A stretch of 6,158 nucleotides of DNA, taken from the NCBI GenBank assembly GCA_947179195.1, contig CAMXAS010000072.1:1-6158 (forward strand). Direction: 5' to 3'. The notes under the pieces were generated by a model. The model saw nothing but the letters and a program-made list of their open reading frames with translations. It did no database searches and was not told the DNA's origin. Below, piece by piece: positions 1 to 6,158 of the stretch. The position numbers and the translations under genes were made by a program. The first letter of the stretch is position 1. Each line of letters starts with the position of its first letter. Source of the stretch: an uncultured Bacteroidales bacterium. Its GTDB lineage: Bacteria > Bacteroidota > Bacteroidia > Bacteroidales > P3.

Positions 1-540
1 CTCCAGCCCGCAGGCTTGCAACACCTGTTCCGCCGCCGTGTACATGAGGTTGCTGTAGTTGGAGGCGAAAGCGCCCGCCAAATGCAAGCCCAAGCGTTGT
101 TGCGAGTCGATGCGGCGCACGTTGCGGCTCAAAGACCGCGCCACCGTCTCCAGCAGGGTTGCCGTCGGTTCGTCCACCGCCTCCACGAGAATCGGCATCT
201 GGCTGTAGTCGATGTCGTCGCCGGGGCTGAACGTCTGCAGGCAGTAGAACACGCCGTGGTGCGGCGCGATGTCTGCAATGGCTTGCAGCGGCGTGGCGCC
301 CGAAACGTGCGCCACGACCGTGCGGCCGGCCGGCAAACGCAGTTGTCGGTTCAGTTCCGGCAGCCGTTCGTCCTGCACGCAGAGCAACACCAAGTCTTGG
401 CCGGCCGCACATCGCGCCGCCTCCACGGCCTCGTGCGTGCGGATTTCCGTCACCCGGTGTCCCGCCGCGCCCAAAGCCCGCGACAGGTGCGTGCCCACAC
501 GCCCCATGCCTATAATGGCGATGTCCTTGCGGTCGGTCAT
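1..540 (-). CDS. Rossmann-fold / DUF2520 domain protein, 3' end outside window
   Basis: The reading frame opens with ATG at 538-540 and stays open for 180 codons to the window edge, so the C-terminus is missing. After a short lead (MTDRKDIAIIGMGRVG) there is a dinucleotide-binding GxGxxG loop at residues 11-16, then alternating strands and helices: a DLVLLCVQD strand at about 49-57 and a VVAHVSGATP segment at about 75-84. The block around QTFSPGDDIDY (102-112) and the helical NYSNLMYTAAEQ stretch (161-172) fit the Rossmann-like plus DUF2520 architecture, distantly related to F420-dependent NADP oxidoreductases and pyrroline-5-carboxylate reductases. Whole proteins of this type are usually about 250-270 residues, so roughly a third is missing. 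The substrate is unknown, and an oxidoreductase role is inferred from the fold only. The start lies 4 bp after the yqhD stop codon, which suggests translational coupling. Confidence 0.85.
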   Translation of the reverse strand, partial: MTDRKDIAIIGMGRVGTHLSRALGAAGHRVTEIRTHEAVEAARCAAGQDLVLLCVQDERLPELNRQLRLPAGRTVVAHVSGATPLQAIADIAPHHGVFYCLQTFSPGDDIDYSQMPILVEAVDEPTATLLETVARSLSRNVRRIDSQQRLGLHLAGAFASNYSNLMYTAAEQVLQACGLE

Positions 541-544
541 GCTC

Positions 545-1705
545 CTAACGGCGGTCTTCCAAAATGCGGCGCACCGTATCGCAGTCGATTTCGGCGCGTT
601 CGCCCAAATGCGTGTCGCGCTTGCGGAAGCGTTCCACAATCACGTCGATGAAGTCAGACGACGCGAGCTGTGGATAGTCGGCGATGCGCGTGCCCACGCC
701 CAAGCTGCGGAAGAACGCCTCCGTGCGGGCGATGGCTTCGTCTATGCGGCGGTCTTCGTCCCCGTCGCGCAGGTTCCAGATGCGGTCGGCAAACTGCAAC
801 AGCTTTTCGCGTTTCGACGCCCGCATCGTCTTTTGCAGACCCGGCCATACCAACGCCAGCGTTTGCGCGTGATCCAAGCCTTCGAGCGCCGTGATTTCGT
901 GGCCGATCTGGTGCGTGGCCCAGTCTTCCGGCACGCCGGCCGCAATCAGGCCGTTGAGCGCCATCGTCGCCGCCCATACCACGTTCGAGGCCGTGTCGAT
1001 GTCGTCGGGCTGGTGCACGTAGTTCGGGCCTTCCTCAATCAGCGTCAACAGCAGGCCTTCCGCAAAGCGGTCCTGCACCTTGGCGTCGGCGGGGTAGGTC
1101 AGATACTGTTCGGTCACATGGATAAAGGCGTCCACCACACCGTTGGCGCGTTGACGCGGCGGCAGGCTGAGCGTCACCGTCGGGTCCAGCACCGAGAACT
1201 GCGGGAACACCAAGGGCGAGTGGAACGCGAATTTCTCTTGGGTCGAGAGCCGGCTGATAACGGCGCCGGCATTCATTTCGGAGCCCGTGGCCGGCAGGGT
1301 CGCCACGCAGCCGAGCGGCAGGGCTTTCTTCACCTCCGCGCCTTCGGTGCAAATCGTGTAAGGGTCGCCGCCTTCGAAGCAGGACGCCGCCGCGATGAAT
1401 TTGGTACCGTCCATGACCGAGCCGCCGCCCACGGCCAACAGAAAGCCGATATTCTCCTTGCGGACGATTTCCACGGCCTTCATCAGCGTCTCGTATTTGG
1501 GATTCGGCTCAATGCCGCCGAACTCCATGAACGTAAAGCCTTTCAGCGCGTCGCACACCTGTTCATACACGCCGTTTTTCTTGATACTGCCACCGCCGTA
1601 GGTGATGAGCACCTTGACGCCGGCGGGGATGTAGCGGCCTATGTTGGCGATTTGGTTCACGCCGAACAGCACGCGCACCGGATTGTATAGCTGAAAATGT
1701 CTCAT
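545..1705 (-). CDS. yqhD: YqhD-type NADPH-dependent aldehyde reductase / iron-containing alcohol dehydrogenase
   Basis: This 386-residue protein matches the class III (iron-containing) alcohol dehydrogenase family along its whole length and resembles E. coli YqhD (387 residues) very closely. The N-terminal nucleotide-binding domain has GGGS at about 37-40 and GGGSVMDG at 93-100. ATLPATGSEMNAGAVIS at 135-151 is the family signature. The four expected metal ligands are all present: Asp192 and His196 (in NGVVDAFIH), His265 (DWATH) and His279 (GLDHAQT); each is two residues before its E. coli counterpart. YqhD reduces a broad range of short-chain and lipid-peroxidation aldehydes with NADPH in the cytoplasm, so detoxification or fermentative aldehyde reduction is the likely role. 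The actual metal (Zn or Fe) and the physiological substrate cannot be read from sequence. The ATG at 1703-1705 begins MRHFQLYNPVRVLFG, the normal family start. It lies 33 bp downstream of glyS; that AT-rich gap shows no clear terminator or TAnnTTTG box. Confidence 0.95.
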   Translation of the reverse strand: MRHFQLYNPVRVLFGVNQIANIGRYIPAGVKVLITYGGGSIKKNGVYEQVCDALKGFTFMEFGGIEPNPKYETLMKAVEIVRKENIGFLLAVGGGSVMDGTKFIAAASCFEGGDPYTICTEGAEVKKALPLGCVATLPATGSEMNAGAVISRLSTQEKFAFHSPLVFPQFSVLDPTVTLSLPPRQRANGVVDAFIHVTEQYLTYPADAKVQDRFAEGLLLTLIEEGPNYVHQPDDIDTASNVVWAATMALNGLIAAGVPEDWATHQIGHEITALEGLDHAQTLALVWPGLQKTMRASKREKLLQFADRIWNLRDGDEDRRIDEAIARTEAFFRSLGVGTRIADYPQLASSDFIDVIVERFRKRDTHLGERAEIDCDTVRRILEDRR

Positions 1706-1738
1706 GTCGTTATGCTTTTAAGGTTTAGTATTTATATA

Positions 1739-3268
1739 TTACACCGTCTGCGGCTTCAAGCCTTTGGCGATGAAGGCCGGCAGTTCGGCGATGGGCATAC
1801 GCGTCTGCTGCATCGTGTCGCGTTCGCGCACCGTCACCGTATTGTCTTCGAGCGTCTGCGTATCCACCGTAATGCAATAGGGCGTGCCGATGGCGTCCTG
1901 GCGGCGGTAACGCTTGCCGATGGTGTCTTTTTCCTCGTATTGGCACATGAAGTCGCCGCGCAGCAGGTTCAGGATTTCCTTGGCCTTTTCCGGCATACCG
2001 TCTTTCTTGACGAGCGGCAGGATGGCCGCCTTGTAAGGCGCGAGGAAAGGCGGGAATTTCATCACGACGCGTTCGCTGCCGTCTTCGAGCGTCTCCTCGT
2101 GGAACGCATGGCTCAATACGGCCAGGCACATACGGTCGAGCCCGATGGAAGTCTCCACCACATAAGGCGTGTAGCTTTCGTTGCGGTCGGGGTCGAAGTA
2201 TTGGATTTTCTTGCCGGAGAACTCCTGATGGCGGCTCAGGTCGAAGTCGGTACGCGAGTGGATGCCTTCCAACTCCTTGAAGCCGAACAGGAATTCGTAT
2301 TCGATGTCGGTGGCCGCGTTGGCGTAGTGCGCCAGTTTCTCGTGGTCGTGGAAGCGGTATTTCTCGGCCGGGATGCCCAACGAGCGGTGCCATTTCATAC
2401 GTTCCTGCTTCCAGTATTCGAACCACGTGAGTTCCTCGCCCGGCGCCACGAAGAACTGCATCTCCATCTGTTCGAACTCCCGCATCCGGAAGATGAACTG
2501 ACGCGCCACGATTTCGTTGCGGAACGCCTTGCCGGTCTGCGCGATGCCGAACGGCACCTTCATGCGGCCGGTCTTCTGCACGTTGAGGAAGTTGACGAAA
2601 ATGCCCTGCGCGGTTTCGGGGCGCAGATACACGGTCGAAGCCTCGTTATCCACCGAGCCGATTTTGGTGGCGAACATCAGGTTGAACTGACGGATGTCCG
2701 TCCAGTTGCGGCTGCCGGAAATGGGGCACACGATTTCCAGCTCCTCAATCAGTTTCTTGAGGTCGTCGAAATTGTTGTCGGTCAGGTCTTGGTTCATGCG
2801 GTGGCTCGTCGTCTCAATCTTCTGACGGTATTCCAACACGCGCGGGTTCGTGCTCACGAACTGTTCGCGGTCGAACGCGTCGCCGAACCGTTTGGCGGCC
2901 TTGGCCACCTCTTTTTCGATTTTCTCCTCCCATTTGGCGATGTGGTCTTCAATCAGCACGTCGGCACGGTAGCGTTTCTTCGAGTCCTTGTTGTCAATCA
3001 TCGGGTCGTTGAACGCGTCCACGTGGCCGGAAGCCTTCCAGATGGTCGGGTGCATGAAGACGGCCGAGTCCAGGCCCACGATATTCTCGTGCATCTGCAC
3101 CATCGATTTCCACCAATAGTCGCGGATGTTGCGTTTGAGTTCCACACCGTATTGGGCGTAGTCGTAAACGGCGGCCAGGCCGTCGTAAATCTCGCTGGAC
3201 GGGAAGATGAAGCCATACTCCTTGGTATGGGCGATCAGTTTCTTGAATTGTTCTTCGTGAGATGCCAT
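1739..3268 (-). CDS. glyS: glycyl-tRNA synthetase (single-chain, class II dimeric type)
   Basis: This 509-residue protein charges tRNA-Gly with glycine using ATP in the cytoplasm. It is the homodimeric, eukaryote/archaeon-like form, not the alpha2-beta2 GlyQ/GlyS form of E. coli. Visible landmarks in order: the N-terminal YGFIFPSSEIYDG segment (18-30) that opens the catalytic core; SGHVDAFNDP (80-89) near motif 1; YLRPETAQGIF (214-224), which shapes the active site; motif 2 from FRNEI (249-253) through EFEQMEMQFF (264-273); motif 3 with SIGLDRM (374-380); and a C-terminal anticodon-binding domain from about APYKAAILPLV (410-420) to the end. The length is normal for the family and no landmark is missing. 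The ATG at 3266-3268 shares one base with the ettA stop (TAATG), so translation is probably coupled. Some databases call this form glyQS; in Bacteroidetes glyS is usual. Confidence 0.97.
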   Translation of the reverse strand: MASHEEQFKKLIAHTKEYGFIFPSSEIYDGLAAVYDYAQYGVELKRNIRDYWWKSMVQMHENIVGLDSAVFMHPTIWKASGHVDAFNDPMIDNKDSKKRYRADVLIEDHIAKWEEKIEKEVAKAAKRFGDAFDREQFVSTNPRVLEYRQKIETTSHRMNQDLTDNNFDDLKKLIEELEIVCPISGSRNWTDIRQFNLMFATKIGSVDNEASTVYLRPETAQGIFVNFLNVQKTGRMKVPFGIAQTGKAFRNEIVARQFIFRMREFEQMEMQFFVAPGEELTWFEYWKQERMKWHRSLGIPAEKYRFHDHEKLAHYANAATDIEYEFLFGFKELEGIHSRTDFDLSRHQEFSGKKIQYFDPDRNESYTPYVVETSIGLDRMCLAVLSHAFHEETLEDGSERVVMKFPPFLAPYKAAILPLVKKDGMPEKAKEILNLLRGDFMCQYEEKDTIGKRYRRQDAIGTPYCITVDTQTLEDNTVTVRERDTMQQTRMPIAELPAFIAKGLKPQTV

Positions 3269-4947
3269 TATTCCATGAGTTTTTTATACTTGAAGCGTTT
3301 GGGTTCAATGTCGCCCAAGCGTTTTTTCTTGTTCTCCTCGTATTCGGTGAAGCCGCCTTCGAAGAAATAGACCTGGCCTTCGCCCTCGAACGCCAGGATA
3401 TGCGTGGCGATACGGTCCAGGAACCAGCGGTCGTGCGAGATGACGACGGCGCAGCCCGCAAAGTTCTCCAAGCCCTCTTCCAAGGCCCGCAGCGTGTTGA
3501 TGTCGATGTCGTTGGTCGGCTCGTCCAACAGCAGCACGTTGGCTTCGCTCTTGAGCGTCAGGGCCAGGTGCATACGGTTGCGCTCGCCGCCCGAGAGCAG
3601 GCCGGCTTTCTTGTTTTGGTCGGTGCCGTTGAAGTTGAAGCGCGACACGTAGGCGCGCGAGTTGATAAGGCGGCCGCCCATCTGAATCTGCTCGTTGCCC
3701 TCCGAAATCACCTCCCACACGTTTTTTTCGGGGTCGATGTCGGCGTGTTGCTGATCCACATAGCCTATTTTGACGGTTTCGCCCACCGCGAACTGCCCGG
3801 CGTCGGGCTGTTCCATGCCCATAATCATGCGGAACAGCGTCGTCTTGCCCGCGCCGTTCGGCCCGATGACGCCCACGATGCCCGCGGGCGGCAGCGAAAA
3901 GTTGAGGTTTTCGAAAATCAGCTTGTCACCGAAGGCCTTGCGCACGTTCGTCGCCTCAATCACGTTGTTGCCCAGGCGCGGCCCGTTCGGGATGTAGATT
4001 TCCAAGCGTTCTTCCTTCTGCTTGCTGTCTTCGTTCAAAATCTTCTCGTAGGCGTTCAGACGCGCCTTGCCTTTGGCCTGCCGCGCCTTGGGGCTCATGC
4101 GCACCCATTCCAGTTCGCGTTCCAGCGTCTTGCGGCGTTTGGATTCGGCCTTCTCCTCCTGCTCCAGCCGCTTGGTCTTTTGGTCAAGCCACGAACTGTA
4201 GTTGCCTTTCCAAGGGATGCCCTCGCCGCGGTCGAGTTCGAGAATCCAGCCGGCCACATGGTCGAGGAAGTAGCGGTCGTGCGTTACGGCGATGACCGTG
4301 CCCTTGTATTGTTGCAGGTGCTGTTCCAGCCATTGGATGGATTCGGCGTCCAGGTGGTTGGTGGGCTCGTCGAGCAGCAGGATGTCGGGCTCCTGCAAGA
4401 GCAGGCGGCAGAGGGCCGTGCGGCGGCGTTCCCCGCCGGAGAGCACGCTCACGGGCGTTTCGGGGGCCGGACAGTTGAGCGCGTCCATGGCGCGTTCCAG
4501 CTTGGCGTCCAAGTCCCAGGCGTCGAGCTGTTCCAGTTTCTCCATCACTTCGCCCTGCCGTTCAATCAGCTTGTTCATCTCGTCGTCGCTCATCTCCTCG
4601 GCGAATTTGGCGTTGATGGCCTCGTATTCTTTCAGCAAATCGACGGTTTCCTGTACGCCTTCCTCTACGATTTCCTTGACGGTCTTCTTCGGGTCCAATT
4701 CAGGCTCCTGCGCCAGGTAGCCCACCGAGTAGCCCGGCGAAAACGCCACCTCGCCCTGATACGACTTGTCCAAGCCCGCGATAATCTTCAAGAGCGAAGA
4801 CTTACCCGAGCCGTTCAAACCGATGATGCCGATTTTAGCCCCGTAGAAAAACGAGAGGTAGATATCTTTAAGTACCTGTTTCGACGGGGGGTAAATCTTG
4901 CCGACCCCCACCATCGAGAAAATGATTTTCGGTTGTTCTTCCGCCAT
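3268..4947 (-). CDS. ettA: energy-dependent translational throttle protein EttA (ABC-F ATPase)
   Basis: This 559-residue soluble protein has two ABC ATPase domains and no membrane segments, and is close to E. coli EttA (555 residues) from end to end. Domain 1: Walker A GLNGSGKS (43-50), signature LSGGERRR (169-176), Walker B LLLDEPTNHLD with catalytic Glu194, and switch His223. Domain 2: Walker A GPNGAGKTT (362-370), signature LSGGERNR (452-459 approx.), Walker B LLLDEPTND with Glu476, and His505. An arm-like insertion lies at about 90-145. The linker at about 245-320, with the EttA-typical GNYSSWL and ELEWVR motifs, corresponds to the P-site tRNA-interaction motif. EttA binds the ribosomal E site and gates entry into the elongation cycle according to the ATP/ADP ratio; that role is known from E. 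coli and inferred here. Other ABC-F members (Uup, antibiotic-resistance types) fit worse, because the GEGIPWKGNYSSWL and RLGNNVIE blocks are EttA-like. The gene appears to lead the minus-strand operon. Confidence 0.95.
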   Translation of the reverse strand: MAEEQPKIIFSMVGVGKIYPPSKQVLKDIYLSFFYGAKIGIIGLNGSGKSSLLKIIAGLDKSYQGEVAFSPGYSVGYLAQEPELDPKKTVKEIVEEGVQETVDLLKEYEAINAKFAEEMSDDEMNKLIERQGEVMEKLEQLDAWDLDAKLERAMDALNCPAPETPVSVLSGGERRRTALCRLLLQEPDILLLDEPTNHLDAESIQWLEQHLQQYKGTVIAVTHDRYFLDHVAGWILELDRGEGIPWKGNYSSWLDQKTKRLEQEEKAESKRRKTLERELEWVRMSPKARQAKGKARLNAYEKILNEDSKQKEERLEIYIPNGPRLGNNVIEATNVRKAFGDKLIFENLNFSLPPAGIVGVIGPNGAGKTTLFRMIMGMEQPDAGQFAVGETVKIGYVDQQHADIDPEKNVWEVISEGNEQIQMGGRLINSRAYVSRFNFNGTDQNKKAGLLSGGERNRMHLALTLKSEANVLLLDEPTNDIDINTLRALEEGLENFAGCAVVISHDRWFLDRIATHILAFEGEGQVYFFEGGFTEYEENKKKRLGDIEPKRFKYKKLME

Positions 4948-4983
4948 AATCGTAAATCGTCGTTTAATCCTTAAAATAAACAG

Positions 4984-4991
4984 CGAAGATA
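4984..4991 (-). promoter_or_regulatory. candidate promoter -7 element for the ettA operon
   Basis: On the minus strand this reads TATCTTCG, one base away from the Bacteroidetes -7 consensus TAnnTTTG. It lies 36 bp before the ettA ATG in an AT-rich gap of 63 bp. Twenty bases upstream there is only CCTG, a poor match to the -33 TTTG box, so the call rests mainly on the -7 element and its position. Transcription from here would carry ettA, glyS, yqhD and the DUF2520 gene. No hairpin with a T-run separates it from the glycosyltransferase gene upstream, so read-through from that gene is also possible. Confidence 0.45.
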
Positions 4992-5010
4992 CGATTTTTT
5001 GCAGAATTTA

Positions 5011-5963
5011 TCAGGATTTCAGAAAACGTTTCTTGATTTTCAGTAGAAGGGCGAAGAGGCCGATTTTCTTGAGCAGGATTTTGAAATATACATAGGCGGC
5101 CGGCTCGTTTTCCACGAAAAAGGTGCGGAAAGCATTGTAATCATCCTGTCTGTCGAAAATGATTCGGTCGTTGAATTGCAATGGCAATATAGGATAGGTC
5201 TCTCGATTGGCGGAAGGGGAATTCGGGTTGGTGGTGTTTTCCGCATAGCGGTCAAAACCGATGTTGGCAATCAAATTCTTATTGGGAGAAATGGATAACA
5301 TGCGGTTTTTCCAAAGACAAAAAGAGAGGTAATAGTCCCAAGTTTGTATTTTATGTTGCTGAATGCGTTGTAAGATGAAATGCATGTAATACCTTTCAAG
5401 GGGGCTGAATGATACCTGTCGGGCTATGGTCTGGAATTCCTTTCGGTTGATGGCATCTATGTCCAATGTGTATTGGTCGATGACGCGCCGCCAGGTGGCC
5501 CATCCCCACATAAGGCTGTAGATAGAGTAAATATAGGAATTCGATTGTTTCGGATTCAAGAAAATGCTGTTGCCGGAAATGGTGCCGACGCGCGGGTCGT
5601 CTTTGTAGCGATTCAGCAGCGTTTCGCAATAAACGAAAAAATCGGGATGCGGCAAGCAATCGTGTTCCAAGATAATGCCTTGTTCTTCATGCTCAAAGAA
5701 CCATTTTATAAAGCGGAAAACCGCGTCCCTGGGGCCTTCGTTACGGTCAAGGAAATTGGTGAAGACTTCGCATGGCCAATCAACCTGTTTTGTTAGATTT
5801 TTTGTCTTGCAGATATTTACATTGTCATATATATATAGCCGTTACGGGGCCCGTCGCAAGCGATATAAAGTCTTTTCGGTTGGGCCTGACGGATACGGTC
5901 GAATACCTTTTGGGCCGTATCGATACGGTTGAAGACAATGAATAGGATAGGGGTGTCTAACAT
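5011..5963 (-). pseudogene. glycosyltransferase (GT2/HlpA-like, WGWATWRR family), frame broken at a (TA)5 tract
   Basis: The N-terminal part starts at the ATG at 5961-5963 with MLDTPILFIVFNRIDTAQKV and runs through YIACDGPRNG before a stop about 48 codons in. The rest continues in another frame (DNVNICK, QVDWPCEVFTNFLDRNEGPR, WFFEHEEQGIILEHDCLP, and on to the TGA at 5011-5013). The frames meet at a run of five TA units (about 5828-5838). Deleting one unit gives ...GPRNGYIYDNVN... and a continuous 316-residue protein, the usual size for the family. In that product the GT-A nucleotide-sugar fold begins at residue 3, an EHD triad (99-101) sits where relatives usually have an EDD-type acidic motif, and MWGWATWRR lies at 151-159. 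The downstream frame has no ATG in its first ~130 codons, so it is not an independent gene. These enzymes add sugars to surface polysaccharides or glycoproteins; donor and acceptor are unknown. The gene is visibly more AT-rich than its neighbours, which hints at transfer. It may be dead, phase-variable OFF, or a sequencing error. Confidence 0.8.
5828..5838 (-). repeat. TA dinucleotide tract (TA)5T inside the glycosyltransferase gene
   Basis: The minus strand reads TATATATATAT between GGC and GAC. Because the unit is 2 bp, gain or loss of one unit changes the reading frame. Four units would put the upstream and downstream halves of the glycosyltransferase in one frame (GPRNG-YIY-DNVN); the five units present lead to a TAA stop 4 codons later. 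It is short for a slippage tract, but it is exactly where the frame breaks. Confidence 0.75.
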
Positions 5964-5996
5964 GACGCAGGTTTTACAAGCCGATGTCCGGCAGGG

Positions 5997-6004
5997 CAAA
6001 TTTA
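5997..6004 (-). promoter_or_regulatory. candidate promoter -7 element for the glycosyltransferase gene
   Basis: The minus strand reads TAAATTTG, a full match to the Bacteroidetes -7 consensus TAnnTTTG, 33 bp before the ATG at 5961-5963. No TTTG box is visible at the usual distance upstream. It faces away from the plus-strand promoter candidate at 6035-6042. Confidence 0.4.
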
Positions 6005-6009
6005 AGTAT

Positions 6010-6023
6010 TTTTCATGTGAAAA
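6010..6023. promoter_or_regulatory. 14-bp dyad between divergent promoters, possible operator
   Basis: TTTTCATGTGAAAA is two perfect 6-bp arms (TTTTCA / TGAAAA) around TG. It lies between the -7 candidates of the two divergent genes and covers the -33 position of the plus-strand promoter. A repressor bound here could affect both genes. AT-rich dyads of this size do occur by chance, so this is only a candidate. Confidence 0.3.
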
Positions 6024-6042
6024 TGTAAAATGCTTATCTTTG
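6011..6042 (+). promoter_or_regulatory. candidate Bacteroidetes-type promoter for the right-edge gene
   Basis: TATCTTTG at 6035-6042 is a perfect TAnnTTTG -7 element. It is preceded, with a 20-bp spacer, by TTTC at 6011-6014, one base off the -33 TTTG box. Transcription should begin about 7 bp downstream, leaving a leader of roughly 45 bp to the ATG at 6094. Confidence 0.55.
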
Positions 6043-6093
6043 TCCGATTTTACTACGAAAGAAATGACGGTATATCACAGTATCAGCGATAAG

Positions 6094-6158
6094 ATGAAAA
6101 AAACGTTCGGGGCGGTTTGGACGCTCGTGCTTTTGGGCGCGGGGACGGCTTGGGCGCA
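6094..6158 (+). CDS. exported protein of unknown function, only the signal peptide in window
   Basis: From the ATG at 6094-6096 the frame encodes MKKTFGAVW, a hydrophobic core TLVLLGAGT, and then AWA followed by a partial codon beginning CA (Gln or His). This is a textbook Sec signal peptide: Lys-Lys at the start, a hydrophobic stretch, and an AxA signal peptidase I site just at the window edge. There is no lipobox cysteine in view. An in-frame ATG at 6064 would add ten residues (MTVYHSISDK) and push the charged n-region inward; 6094 is preferred because it gives a normal signal peptide and a normal leader length. The mature protein lies outside the window, so its function cannot be stated; it should be periplasmic or in the outer membrane. 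Confidence 0.65.
   Translation, partial: MKKTFGAVWTLVLLGAGTAWA

Noticed and set aside
269..1690. 473-codon open frame on the plus strand opposite yqhD and the DUF2520 gene
   Set aside because: It spans two well-supported minus-strand genes and shows no domain; another GC-driven shadow.
1706..1738. Separate promoter or terminator between glyS and yqhD
   Set aside because: The gap is AT-rich but has no TAnnTTTG element on the minus strand, and the only nearby dyad (GGCTTGAAGCC, inside the glyS coding end) has almost no loop and no T-run.
1697..3370. 557-codon open frame on the plus strand opposite glyS
   Set aside because: Same explanation: it mirrors the glyS codon positions, has no family resemblance, and would overlap neighbouring genes at both ends.
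3262..4974. 570-codon open frame on the plus strand opposite ettA
   Set aside because: It is the antisense shadow of a certain gene with strong GC-rich codon bias, which removes stops from the opposite strand. The translation has no recognisable domain and an unnatural Val/Phe/Leu/Arg-rich mix.
4948..5010. Terminator between the glycosyltransferase gene and ettA
   Set aside because: No stem-loop followed by a T-run on the minus strand; only a weak TAAA/TTTA dyad in the ettA leader.
5011..5670. The downstream glycosyltransferase piece as a separate 219-residue gene starting at TTG (5668-5670)
   Set aside because: Homology-like sequence continues upstream of that TTG in the same frame to the TA tract (DNVNICK...GIILEHD), and the TTG codes for an internal Leu of the family motif. 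It is part of one broken gene.
5817..5999. N-terminal glycosyltransferase fragment extended to a TTG at 5997-5999
   Set aside because: The extra 12 residues are Cys/Arg-rich and unlike the family start. The ATG at 5961-5963 gives the expected MLDTPILFIVFNR beginning, and the TTG would lie inside the predicted -7 element.

Overview
The window looks like a chromosomal segment from a GC-rich member of the Bacteroidales (Bacteroidetes). The grounds are: promoter-like elements of the Bacteroidetes type (TAnnTTTG) with no Shine-Dalgarno sequences before the starts; a single-chain dimeric-type glycyl-tRNA synthetase; a DUF2520 Rossmann protein; and a glycosyltransferase of the WGWATWRR family common in that phylum. 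A genus cannot be assigned from this window; a high-GC lineage such as Alistipes or its relatives is only a guess.

Layout: from about 1 to 4947 four genes lie head to tail on the minus strand. In transcription order (right to left) they are ettA (ABC-F translation factor), glyS (glycyl-tRNA synthetase), a yqhD-type NADPH-dependent aldehyde/alcohol dehydrogenase, and a DUF2520 Rossmann-fold protein that runs off the left edge. ettA and glyS overlap by one base (TAATG). glyS and yqhD are 33 bp apart. yqhD and the DUF2520 gene are 4 bp apart. This looks like one transcription unit that starts from a Bacteroidetes-type promoter near 4984-4991. The first two genes both serve translation; the last two are predicted nucleotide-dependent oxidoreductase-type proteins.

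Upstream of that operon, also on the minus strand, lies a more AT-rich glycosyltransferase gene (5011-5963). Its reading frame is broken at a (TA)5 dinucleotide tract. Removing one TA unit restores a full 316-residue protein with all family landmarks, so the gene is a fresh frameshift, a candidate phase-variable locus, or a sequencing error. This is the most interesting feature of the window.

At the right edge a divergent plus-strand gene begins at about 6094 and is cut off after its signal peptide. The divergent intergenic region carries a promoter-like -7 element on each strand, with a 14-bp dyad between them. No RNA genes, CRISPR arrays, insertion sequences or convincing terminators were seen, and nothing supports a wholly new multi-gene system here.
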